Shown piece by piece: positions 25,610 through 33,419 of a stretch of 64,000 nucleotides of DNA. Below the pieces are notes generated by a model. That model saw nothing but the letters and a program-made list of their open reading frames with translations. It did not search any database and had not been told where the DNA came from. The position numbers were made by a program, and so were the translations under genes. The stretch spans positions 34,005 through 98,004 of the forward strand of contig FR888501.1 in NCBI GenBank assembly GCA_000432155.1. The letters run 5' to 3'. Origin of the DNA: Eubacterium sp. CAG:274. Its GTDB lineage: Bacteria; Bacillota; Clostridia; Lachnospirales; CAG-274. Position 1 is the stretch's first letter. Each line of letters starts with the position of its first letter.

Positions 25610-26020
25610 TTACTTAATATGAATTTCATTATAATTTTTATAATAGGCAAGAAAAACCATTTGTCCACCTTTATCAAAATAAAAACATAATCCATAATTA
25701 TTAAAAGTATAATTCAAACATTTATTAGCTTTTGTTATACCTGATACATCAATGTTTTGCTTTAAACCACTTAAATATAGCCTATCTGAAAGGTAATTTA
25801 CTTCTTTTTCTTCAGTTTCCCCATATAAATTTTTAACTTTATTTTCATTAGCCGGATAAGTAATACCTCTTGAAGTTCTAAAATTATCTTCTTTTACAAA
25901 AGACACATAGCCACTTCTATATCCTAAAATATTAAAAAGTGTTATCACATTACCATCTACAACCATATCCGTAACAGGATTTTTACCTAGAACAACAAAA
26001 TCTTTTTCATTTAAACTCAT
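25610..26020 (-). CDS. Uncharacterised small protein
   Basis: A 136-residue protein I do not recognise. It appears beta-rich, with many aromatic residues (GYRSGYVSFVKED, LCFYFDKGGQMVFLAYYKNY) and no signal peptide or membrane span. It lies 2 bp downstream of the carbonic anhydrase gene and 11 bp before the DUF5131-DUF4186 fusion, so the three are probably co-transcribed. That neighbour is the only hint to its role. Confidence 0.7.
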   Translation of the reverse strand: MSLNEKDFVVLGKNPVTDMVVDGNVITLFNILGYRSGYVSFVKEDNFRTSRGITYPANENKVKNLYGETEEKEVNYLSDRLYLSGLKQNIDVSGITKANKCLNYTFNNYGLCFYFDKGGQMVFLAYYKNYNEIHIK

Positions 26021-26022
26021 TT

Positions 26023-26568
26023 TTATCCCTCTATTGGATTTAATTTACCAGTAACTGAATCCATAACATAACCAGCAATTCTAACATCCTTTGGTATAAG
26101 AGGATGTTCTTTTAAAAATTTAACGGTTTCGTGAACAGAAGTATCTACATCATCAAAACCTTCAAGCCACTTTTCAAAATCTATGCCACAGTATTTCATA
26201 ATATCTATGTTTTCCTCTGACACACCTCTATTTATCATATGTTCAATCATCATATCACTATTAATATGTTGAACTCCACAATCTGTATGTCCGATAACCA
26301 TAATTTCTTCTACGCCTAATTCAAAAATTGCAACCAATAAACTTCTTACAACACTACCAAAAGCGTGAGATACAACGCCTCCGGCGTTTTTTATAATTTT
26401 AACATCTCCATTTTTTATACCAAGTGCTGCTGGCAAAAGCTCTGTAAGTCTAGTATCCATACAGGACAAAATAGCAATTTTCTTATCAGGATATTTACTT
26501 GTCTTGTATTTTTCATATTTCTTTTCTTCTACGAACTGCTTATTATATTCTAAGATTTCTTTAATCAT
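26023..26568 (-). CDS. Beta-class carbonic anhydrase
   Basis: A zinc enzyme of about 181 residues for CO2/bicarbonate interconversion. The active site reads SCMDTR (Cys, Asp-Arg pair) and later IGHTDCGV (His, Cys). The start at ATG 26568 has AGGAGGAG about seven bases upstream; the frame is open to 26619 but lacks a site there. It heads the apparent three-gene transcript carbonic anhydrase - unknown - DUF5131/DUF4186. Confidence 0.92.
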   Translation of the reverse strand: MIKEILEYNKQFVEEKKYEKYKTSKYPDKKIAILSCMDTRLTELLPAALGIKNGDVKIIKNAGGVVSHAFGSVVRSLLVAIFELGVEEIMVIGHTDCGVQHINSDMMIEHMINRGVSEENIDIMKYCGIDFEKWLEGFDDVDTSVHETVKFLKEHPLIPKDVRIAGYVMDSVTGKLNPIEG

Positions 26569-26661
26569 ATTTACGCTCCTCCTAACATTTCCACTATATA
26601 TAATTGATTTTACACACATAAAAATGCTTTGTCAATATAGATGATAATTGTTTTTATTAAG

Positions 26662-26711
26662 AAAAATAAAACACCTCAACCTCTCAGCATTAAGCCAAGA
26701 AGTCAAGGTGT
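26662..26711 (-). terminator. Terminator of the sugar ABC operon
   Basis: A 14-bp stem with several G-T pairs (26671-26684 with 26698-26711), followed on the minus strand by TTTTATTTTTC. Confidence 0.75.
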
Positions 26712-26720
26712 AAAAACATT

Positions 26721-27590
26721 TTATTCTTTTACCGCACCCATTGTAACACCAGTCATAAAGTATTTCTGGCAGAATGGATAAATAAACATAAATGGTACAA
26801 TAGAAACTATAACGGCAGCACTCTTTAAAGTATTTACATTAATACTTTCGCCTTCTGCACCAGTTTCTACCTTATCTGAAAACAAATCTCTAAGTTTATA
26901 CTGGAAGTTATACTTTTCAGTAGACTTAATATAAATTACATAATGGAAGTATTCACTCCATGCAGCAACTGCAAAGAACAAACCGATTGATGCAAGGGCA
27001 GCCTTTGAAAGAGGAAGAACAATCTTCACAAATATACCCATCGGCGTACATCCATCTATTTCAGCAGCTTCAAACAATGAAACAGGCAACTGTTCAAAGA
27101 AACTTCTCATAAGTACAAGATTGTATACATTCATACTCATAGGTAACATTACTGACCAAAGAGAGTCTAAAAGACCAATTTTCTTCATTACCAAGAATGT
27201 TGGAATAAGACCACCATTAAATATCATAGTGAAAAGCAATAAATAACTGAAAAGCTTAACACCTGGCATATTCTTTTGAATAAGTACATATGCACCCAAA
27301 GTAGAAATTAATAAGCCTAAGAAAGTTGTTACAACAGTTGTATAAATTGAAATAAGGAATGGTCGACTCAAGTTAGGGTCTGTGACAATTCTCTTATAAC
27401 CAATGAGATTAAATTCTGATGGCCACAATTTTAAACCGTAAACTGTTTCATTTACCAAAGAATCTGAAAAGATTTTCCAAATTGGAACAATCATACAAAC
27501 CATTAATAAAATAAAAAATAATGAATTGAATACTACGAACCAAGAACGAGCCGCATATTCTTTTTTGAACAAGTTAAATTTCTTTGTCAT
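26721..27590 (-). CDS. Carbohydrate ABC transporter permease (LplC/YtcP type)
   Basis: A 289-residue inner-membrane permease with six membrane segments. The EAA loop is FEAAEIDGCTPMGIFVKIVLP (about residues 185-205), and it ends in the family's typical YFMTGVTMGAVKE. It partners the LplB-like permease 19 bp upstream. No ATPase is encoded in this operon, so a shared MsmX-type ATPase is likely. Confidence 0.93.
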   Translation of the reverse strand: MTKKFNLFKKEYAARSWFVVFNSLFFILLMVCMIVPIWKIFSDSLVNETVYGLKLWPSEFNLIGYKRIVTDPNLSRPFLISIYTTVVTTFLGLLISTLGAYVLIQKNMPGVKLFSYLLLFTMIFNGGLIPTFLVMKKIGLLDSLWSVMLPMSMNVYNLVLMRSFFEQLPVSLFEAAEIDGCTPMGIFVKIVLPLSKAALASIGLFFAVAAWSEYFHYVIYIKSTEKYNFQYKLRDLFSDKVETGAEGESINVNTLKSAAVIVSIVPFMFIYPFCQKYFMTGVTMGAVKE

Positions 27591-27609
27591 TTAAGTTTCG
27601 CGCTCCTTC

Positions 27610-28611
27610 CTATACGATACCGTAACCTCTAACCTTTTTACTGATAATATCAGACGCAGTAACAAGGATAAGAGAAATTACAGATTTAAACAAACCGATT
27701 GCTGTTGAATAACCATAGTCATTACCAACAATACCAACACGATATGTATAAGTCTGAATAACATCAGATACATCGTAAACAAGAGAGTTATAAAGTACAA
27801 AAACTGACTCGAATACATTCATTACCTTTGCAAGGTTAAGTATAAATACAACAAGAATTGTATTCATAATAGCAGGAATTGTAATATTCCAAATCTGCTG
27901 TAATCTATTTGCACCATCAATTTCAGCAGCCTCGTAAAGGTCTGGAGAAATACCAGATAAGGCAGCTAAATAAATAATCGTACCCCAACCTGTTTCTTTC
28001 CAACGGTTCATAATGTACCATACAGCTCTCCAACACTTACTTTCAGTAAGGAAGTCAATAGGTTTATCTAATATACCAACTTTACATAAAAGTGCATTAA
28101 TGAAACCCATATTTGCTGTATCCTGACCAGTTGCATCAGTACCTGCTGATAAAATCAACATAAAGATAGAAGCAGCAACTACCCAAGAAAGGAAATGAGG
28201 AAGATAAAGTACAGTTTGTACAATCTTCTTACTACATTGGTGTTGAAGTTCATTAAGTAAAAGTGCAATAACAACAGTAAGAACTGTAGCTAAAATCAAG
28301 TTTACAATACTTAATACAAGTGTATTTCTGAGAGCTCCAATAAATGGGTCAGCTCCAAAAAGTCTTTTAAAATTTCCTAAACCTGTAGAATAATCAGGTC
28401 CTAAGCGAAGTGTAATCTGCTTTAATTTGTATGTAGAGAAAGCATATCTAACACCAAGCATTGGCCAATAGAAGAATATGAACAAGACTAATGCAACAGG
28501 AATGAACATAAGATAGAAATATCTATATTGCCACATTCTTTCAAAAACACTAGGCTCTCTTACAACAATACTATCATAATCAATAGTATCTTTTTGATTA
28601 ACTTTTGCCAT
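27610..28611 (-). CDS. Carbohydrate ABC transporter permease (LplB type)
   Basis: A 333-residue permease with an N-terminal cytoplasmic stretch, six membrane segments and the EAA loop YEAAEIDGANRLQQIWNITIP (about residues 225-245). The YFYLMFIPVALVLFIFFYWPM start is characteristic of LplB. It sits between the binding-protein gene (28 bp gap) and the LplC-type permease. The substrate is probably an oligosaccharide or uronate-type sugar, by family analogy only. Confidence 0.93.
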   Translation of the reverse strand: MAKVNQKDTIDYDSIVVREPSVFERMWQYRYFYLMFIPVALVLFIFFYWPMLGVRYAFSTYKLKQITLRLGPDYSTGLGNFKRLFGADPFIGALRNTLVLSIVNLILATVLTVVIALLLNELQHQCSKKIVQTVLYLPHFLSWVVAASIFMLILSAGTDATGQDTANMGFINALLCKVGILDKPIDFLTESKCWRAVWYIMNRWKETGWGTIIYLAALSGISPDLYEAAEIDGANRLQQIWNITIPAIMNTILVVFILNLAKVMNVFESVFVLYNSLVYDVSDVIQTYTYRVGIVGNDYGYSTAIGLFKSVISLILVTASDIISKKVRGYGIV

Positions 28612-28639
28612 CTAAAACCATCCTTTCGTTAAATTAGTG

Positions 28640-30169
28640 TTAATTACCCTGAGTAGATTTATTTTCTACTGCATCTGCAGCTTCTTGAGCCTTAGCCTCT
28701 TCAGCTAAATTTTCCTCACTATTTAAGTCTTCAAGTATGGCATTTACATAGTAGCCACCCTTTTCTTCGTAATACTTGAAAGCCTCATCAATAGAAGTCT
28801 TGCCTGTTACTGCATTAGCAACAACCACATTTTTAACTACATTAAGGTCAGCTAAGTTTTCAGAAATTGTATCTGTTACCTTAGGAACTGTAGCAAACTG
28901 GCGTTTTTCTCTGTATGTATTAATAGAGTCTGTAATTCTTGAATCAAACTTGAATGGGTCATCCCACTTTGTAATTGAAAGTTCAGCATCATACAAAGCC
29001 TTTTCAAAATCTGATTTAGGGTCAGACATCTGTTTCTTAACCTTATAGTTGCCATTTTCATCAACAGTATAATGAACATCCTTTACACCATGTGTAAACA
29101 ACATCTGACCTTCGCCACCGTCATGAGAATACATAATAACATGTTCAAAAATAGCAGCCTTATTAGGAGCATATATTGACATAGCAAGTGCTGTAGGAAC
29201 ACGCTCTGTGTAGCCACCAGTTTCTTCAATAGCTGGAATAGCCTTCATATTACCCTGACCACTAAGTGATTTATCAAGTTTCATACCCCACTTACCAGCC
29301 CAATAATTAAATGCCCCAACAAGACCTGAGCCAAGCTTATCTCTACAAGTAGAAGTTTTATTTGTGACAACTTCTGCATCTAAAAGACCTTCTTGATACA
29401 CATCTCTTAATCTCTGTACAGCCTCTCTCATTTCAGGCTGAGAGAAACCATCAACATACTTACCAGTTGTTTCATCTTTATAGAAATCTGGATTTGCATC
29501 TTGATAAAATTCTCTAAGATAAAGGTCATATGGTGTTTCTGTGTTAAGAAGACCAGCTGCAGTAATTGGAATAGTACCATTACCTCTCTTCTTAAATGCT
29601 CTTAACATATTAATAAATTCATCATAATTCTTTGGAGCATCAAGACCAGCTTCTTTTAACCAATCTTCTCTTACATATGTAACTGTACCGTTACCAGCTG
29701 ACATTGGGAAACCATAAAGCTGACCATTAATCTTTAATGCATCAACATACTGTTCATCAATAATCTTCTTACAATTAGAAGTTGAGTTGTTCCACGCATC
29801 TGTCATATCCCACAACGCACCTGAGTTTGCAAGTTCTGGATAATATGTAGAGCCCATTTCAATAAGGTCAGCCGGTTCTTCACTAGCGAATGCAAGTGTA
29901 ACCTTTTCATAATACTTTGCATGGTCTGGTTTTTCAACAGACAAGCCAATTCCGGTTTGCTTTTTAAATTCGTCACAGAAATTAGACAAACCATTTTCTG
30001 GTAAAACAACTGTATCAGCCATCATTGAAATCTGCTGAGGTAAGTCATTAGGGTCGCCACCTTCAAGTGTAAAGTCCTTACCTTCTGAGCCATTACAACC
30101 TGATAAACCGGAAACCATAAGAACAGACAAGCCCATAGCCATAGCACGCTTAAATAAGTTCTTTTTCAT
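28640..30169 (-). CDS. Extracellular sugar-binding lipoprotein (LplA type)
   Basis: A 509-residue exported lipoprotein. The signal peptide ends LMVSGLSGC (lipidated cysteine near residue 25). The mature part has family 1 binding-protein features: YVREDWLKEAGLDAPKNYDEF, YGFPMSAGNG and repeated tryptophans for sugar stacking. It heads the importer operon and has a roughly 200-base leader with an 18-bp palindrome, so it is probably under repressor control. No glycoside hydrolase lies nearby, so the ligand is open. Confidence 0.92.
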   Translation of the reverse strand: MKKNLFKRAMAMGLSVLMVSGLSGCNGSEGKDFTLEGGDPNDLPQQISMMADTVVLPENGLSNFCDEFKKQTGIGLSVEKPDHAKYYEKVTLAFASEEPADLIEMGSTYYPELANSGALWDMTDAWNNSTSNCKKIIDEQYVDALKINGQLYGFPMSAGNGTVTYVREDWLKEAGLDAPKNYDEFINMLRAFKKRGNGTIPITAAGLLNTETPYDLYLREFYQDANPDFYKDETTGKYVDGFSQPEMREAVQRLRDVYQEGLLDAEVVTNKTSTCRDKLGSGLVGAFNYWAGKWGMKLDKSLSGQGNMKAIPAIEETGGYTERVPTALAMSIYAPNKAAIFEHVIMYSHDGGEGQMLFTHGVKDVHYTVDENGNYKVKKQMSDPKSDFEKALYDAELSITKWDDPFKFDSRITDSINTYREKRQFATVPKVTDTISENLADLNVVKNVVVANAVTGKTSIDEAFKYYEEKGGYYVNAILEDLNSEENLAEEAKAQEAADAVENKSTQGN

Positions 30170-30233
30170 GGAAATCCTCCTTAAATAATAAAATTTATAA
30201 ATTTGTATGATTTAATTACATAACAATTATTTT

Positions 30234-30307
30234 CATCACAAATATACAACACACATTATATATAAGCCGTATCACACCTGACAAAACAAACATACAACAC
30301 ATATTGT
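30234..30307 (-). repeat. Direct repeats in the sugar-operon leader
   Basis: Two copies of a roughly 20-bp word, ACAAATATACAACACACATT (near 30239) and ACAAACATACAACACATATT (near 30287), lie about 48 bp apart in the untranslated leader. They may be binding sites for a regulator; nothing else explains them. Confidence 0.5.
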
Positions 30308-30337
30308 TTATTGTCATTTTTACCAACGAAAACAAAT

Positions 30338-30355
30338 GTTTAAGTCAACTTAAAC
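30338..30355. promoter_or_regulatory. 18-bp palindromic operator of the sugar operon
   Basis: GTTTAAGTCAACTTAAAC has perfect 8-bp arms around CA. Its centre lies about 28 bp downstream of the predicted start, the usual place for a repressor such as a LacI-family protein. The regulator is not in this window. Confidence 0.6.
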
Positions 30356-30380
30356 CCTACTTATCAATTTTTGTAAGAAA

Positions 30381-30409
30381 ATTATACCATAATATTAACT
30401 TAATTGCAA
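30381..30409 (-). promoter_or_regulatory. Promoter of the sugar ABC operon
   Basis: The minus strand reads TTGCAA, 17 bp, TATAAT, with a predicted start near 30374. The 200 bp upstream (30410-30611) are AT-rich and hold nothing I can identify. Confidence 0.7.
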
Positions 30410-30611
30410 TGTATTTTTTAATATTTTTAAGCAATTTAAACAACTTTTTTAATAAAAATATTAATTTAACAGTACATTTTTTCAAATTTTTCAAATCAAA
30501 ATATAATTTTTATACAGATATACCGCTTTTGTAGAATATTTAAAAACTATTTTTATGATTTTTATTGTTAAAATTATACATATTCAGTATATCCGACCAT
30601 TTCTTACATAA

Positions 30612-30638
30612 TAAAAAAGCCGGCTAAGCCGACTTTTT
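30612..30638 (-). terminator. Terminator of pnp
   Basis: On the minus strand AAGTCGGC-TTA-GCCGGCTT forms a GC-rich stem followed by TTTTTATT. Confidence 0.82.
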
Positions 30639-30656
30639 CATTAAAATTTTTATTTA

Positions 30657-32765
30657 TTATTCAAGACAATCTTTAATTGAAAGGTTAATTCTACCCTTGT
30701 CATCAATTTCGATAACCTTAACCTTAACAACATCGCCTTCCTTAACAACATCTTCAACCTTTGCAACTCTTTCCTTTGCAAGTTTAGAGATATGAACAAG
30801 ACCTTCTTTTTCTGGAGCAATTTCAACAAAAGCACCGAACTGCATAATTCTTGTAACAGTACCTGTGTAAATCTGTCCAACTTCTGGGTCTTCAGCAATA
30901 CACTTAATCATGCTTACAGCCTTAGCTATTGCATCTGCATTTGGAGAAGATACATAAATCTTACCGCCATCTTCTGTATCAATCTTGTCTACACCAGATT
31001 CTTCAAGAATTCTGTTAATAACCTTACCCTTAGAGCCAATAACTTCTGCCATCTTGTCTGGGTTAATCTGAACAAATTCAATTTTTGGAGCATATTCTGA
31101 AAGCTGTTTTCTAGGTTCAGCAATAGCTTTAAGCATTACTTCGTTAAGAATATATGTTCTAGCCTTATGAGTATTCTCAATAGCACCCTTAATAATTTCT
31201 GGTGTAAGACCTTGAATCTTCATATCCATCTGAATAGCTGTAATACCCTTTTCAGTACCAGCTACCTTAAAGTCCATATCTCCGAAGAAATCTTCAAGAC
31301 CCTGAATATCTGTAAGAAGAATGAAATCATCATCAGTATCGCCAGTAACAAGACCACAAGAGATACCTGCAACAGGTCTCTTAATAGGAACACCTGCAGC
31401 CATAAGTGAAAGTGTAGAACCACAAACACTAGCCTGAGATGTAGAACCATTAGAACTTAATACTTCAGACACAAGACGAAGTGAATATGGGAATTCTTCT
31501 TCTGAAGGAATAACCGGTCTTAAAGCTCTTTCAGCAAGTGCACCATGACCAATTTCTCGTCTACCAGGGCTTCTGCTTGGCTTAGCTTCACCTACAGAGA
31601 AACCTGGGAAGTTATAGTGGTGCATATATCTCTTAGTTGTTTCATTTGCATCAAGACCATCAATCTTCTGAGCTTCAGCAATTGAACCAATAGTAGTTAC
31701 AGTTAATACCTGAGTCTGACCTCTCTTGAAAAGAGCTGAACCATGAGTTCTTGGAAGGATATCAACTTCTGCAGAAAGTGGTCTGATTTCATTTAACTGT
31801 CTACCATCTGGACGCTTATGATTTCTAAGAATCATTCGTCTAACAGTTTCTTTTTCATATTTATAAATAGCTTCGTCTATATCAGCCTGGAACTGTTCTT
31901 CATCGTCATTACCAAACTTTTCGAAGAGTAAATCAAAAATTTCAGCAGTAATTTCTGAAATTCTTTCATCTCTAACCTGCTTTAAGTCAGTAAATACAGT
32001 TTCTTCCATTCTTGCATCTGTAATATGTGCCTTAATAGCTTCGTACAAGTCGTGGTCTACAACATGTTCTTCATAAGAATGCTTTGGCTTACCATTTTCT
32101 TCAACAATCTTATCAATAAACTTACAGATTTCTACATTCTGCTGATGACCAAACATAATAGCGTTGTACATTTCTTCATCAGTTACTTCATTAGCACCTG
32201 CTTCAATCATCATAACCTTGTCCTTAGTAGAAGAAACAGTTAATGCCATTTGGCTCTTTTCTCTCTGTTCTACTGTAGGGTTAATAATATATTCGCCATC
32301 AATCATACCAACAGAAACTGATGCTGTTGGGCCATAGAAAGGAATATCAGAAATTGAAAGTGCAATAGATGAACCTAACATAGCACAAATTTCTGGCTGA
32401 TTATCCTGTTCTACACAAAGTACCATAGCATTGATAGAAACATCATTTCTATAATCTTTAGGGAAAAGTGGTCTAATAGGTCTATCAATAACTCTAGCTG
32501 TTAAAATAGCCTTTTCTGAAGGTCTACCTTCTCTCTTATTGAAACCACCAGGAATTTTACCTACAGAATACATCTTTTCTTCATAATCAATTGAAAGAGG
32601 GAAGAAGTCAATACCTGCTCTTGGTTTTTCTGATGCTGTAGCTGTAACAAGTACAACTGTATCGCCGTATCTTACAATACATTCGCCGTTGGCAAGTTCA
32701 GCAACCTTGCCTATTTCTACAGATAATTCTCTGCCGGCTAAATCCATTTTATAAACTTTGCTCAT
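30657..32765 (-). CDS. pnp: Polyribonucleotide nucleotidyltransferase (PNPase)
   Basis: A 702-residue 3'-5' phosphorolytic exoribonuclease. Two RNase PH-like halves are present (about residues 1-210 and 300-540, with RRMILRNHKRPDGR and ISCGLVTGD), followed by a KH domain (MAEVIGSKGKVINRI, near residue 570) and an S1 domain (GQIYTGTVTRIMQFGAFVE, near 625). Length and domain order are normal. It follows rpsO, as in many bacteria. Its leader carries an 80-base imperfect hairpin that may serve autoregulation. AAGGAGG lies eight bases upstream of the start. Confidence 0.97.
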   Translation of the reverse strand: MSKVYKMDLAGRELSVEIGKVAELANGECIVRYGDTVVLVTATASEKPRAGIDFFPLSIDYEEKMYSVGKIPGGFNKREGRPSEKAILTARVIDRPIRPLFPKDYRNDVSINAMVLCVEQDNQPEICAMLGSSIALSISDIPFYGPTASVSVGMIDGEYIINPTVEQREKSQMALTVSSTKDKVMMIEAGANEVTDEEMYNAIMFGHQQNVEICKFIDKIVEENGKPKHSYEEHVVDHDLYEAIKAHITDARMEETVFTDLKQVRDERISEITAEIFDLLFEKFGNDDEEQFQADIDEAIYKYEKETVRRMILRNHKRPDGRQLNEIRPLSAEVDILPRTHGSALFKRGQTQVLTVTTIGSIAEAQKIDGLDANETTKRYMHHYNFPGFSVGEAKPSRSPGRREIGHGALAERALRPVIPSEEEFPYSLRLVSEVLSSNGSTSQASVCGSTLSLMAAGVPIKRPVAGISCGLVTGDTDDDFILLTDIQGLEDFFGDMDFKVAGTEKGITAIQMDMKIQGLTPEIIKGAIENTHKARTYILNEVMLKAIAEPRKQLSEYAPKIEFVQINPDKMAEVIGSKGKVINRILEESGVDKIDTEDGGKIYVSSPNADAIAKAVSMIKCIAEDPEVGQIYTGTVTRIMQFGAFVEIAPEKEGLVHISKLAKERVAKVEDVVKEGDVVKVKVIEIDDKGRINLSIKDCLE

Positions 32766-32800
32766 AAAATATCCTCCTTAAAAATATATTTATATGTTAA

Positions 32801-32880
32801 GGCAGGATGCAATTTTTAGCTTAAAAATTCATTCAATGTCTTAAATAAATTTTTAAACTAAAAATATCGCTTTTCCTGCC
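32801..32880 (-). promoter_or_regulatory. Long hairpin in the pnp leader
   Basis: GGCAGGA (32801) pairs with TCCTGCC (32880), continuing inward through AATTTTTAG with CTAAAAATA. The result is an 80-base imperfect stem 36 bases before the pnp start. The position matches the RNase III-cleaved autoregulatory stem of enterobacterial pnp; the function here is inferred. Confidence 0.6.
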
Positions 32881-32913
32881 GAAACCACAATATAATAATT
32901 TTCATTTTTTCAT

Positions 32914-32943
32914 AAAAAAGGGGGCGTAGTTTTCCTACGCCCC
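32914..32943 (-). terminator. Terminator between rpsO and pnp
   Basis: GGGGCGTAG and CTACGCCCC pair around a short loop, followed by TTTTTT on the minus strand. Some readthrough into pnp is likely because only a weak -10-like TATATT follows. Confidence 0.85.
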
Positions 32944-32993
32944 AAAACTTCGTCAATAAAACTTAAAGCTATGCGAAGCTAGGAAAATAGAAA

Positions 32994-33248
32994 TTACTTT
33001 CTTAAACCTAAAGCTGCAATAAGTTCACGATACTTAACGATGTCCTTAGCCTTGATGTAGTTTAAAAGACCCTTTCTCTGACCTACCATCATAAGAAGAC
33101 CTCTTCTTGAATGGTGATCCTTCTTGTGTTCCTTTAAGTGTTCAGTTAAGTGGTTAATTCTTGCTGTTAAAAGAGCAACCTGTACTTCTGGAGAACCAGT
33201 ATCTTCAGGGTTTCTACCAAACTTTGCAATAATTTCTTTCTTGTCCAT
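32994..33248 (-). CDS. rpsO: 30S ribosomal protein S15
   Basis: An 84-residue primary rRNA-binding protein of the small subunit. It begins MDKKEIIAKFGRN and contains the invariant HSRRGLLMMVGQRKGLLNYI. The ATG at 33248 has GGAGG eight bases upstream; an earlier in-frame ATG at 33263 overlaps that site and is rejected. A leader of about 85 bases precedes it. Confidence 0.97.
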   Translation of the reverse strand: MDKKEIIAKFGRNPEDTGSPEVQVALLTARINHLTEHLKEHKKDHHSRRGLLMMVGQRKGLLNYIKAKDIVKYRELIAALGLRK

Positions 33249-33343
33249 TTTAAAATCCTCCATATAAAATATAATTAACTCCTGATATTAAGAAAAGGTT
33301 CGGATAAGCCAAATTCTGAATACCGGATACAGACACTATTATA
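33249..33343 (-). promoter_or_regulatory. rpsO leader and -10 box
   Basis: TATAAT lies at 33338-33343 on the minus strand, with no good -35 at 17 bp. The leader between it and rpsO contains the repeated word TATCCG and GC pairs that could fold for S15 autoregulation. No specific known motif is recognised. Confidence 0.4.
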
Positions 33344-33419
33344 ATACCATACACCAATATATATTGCAAGCCCTTTTTAGAAAAAATTTCAAATTTAAGT
33401 TATTTTTCAATAAGACTCA

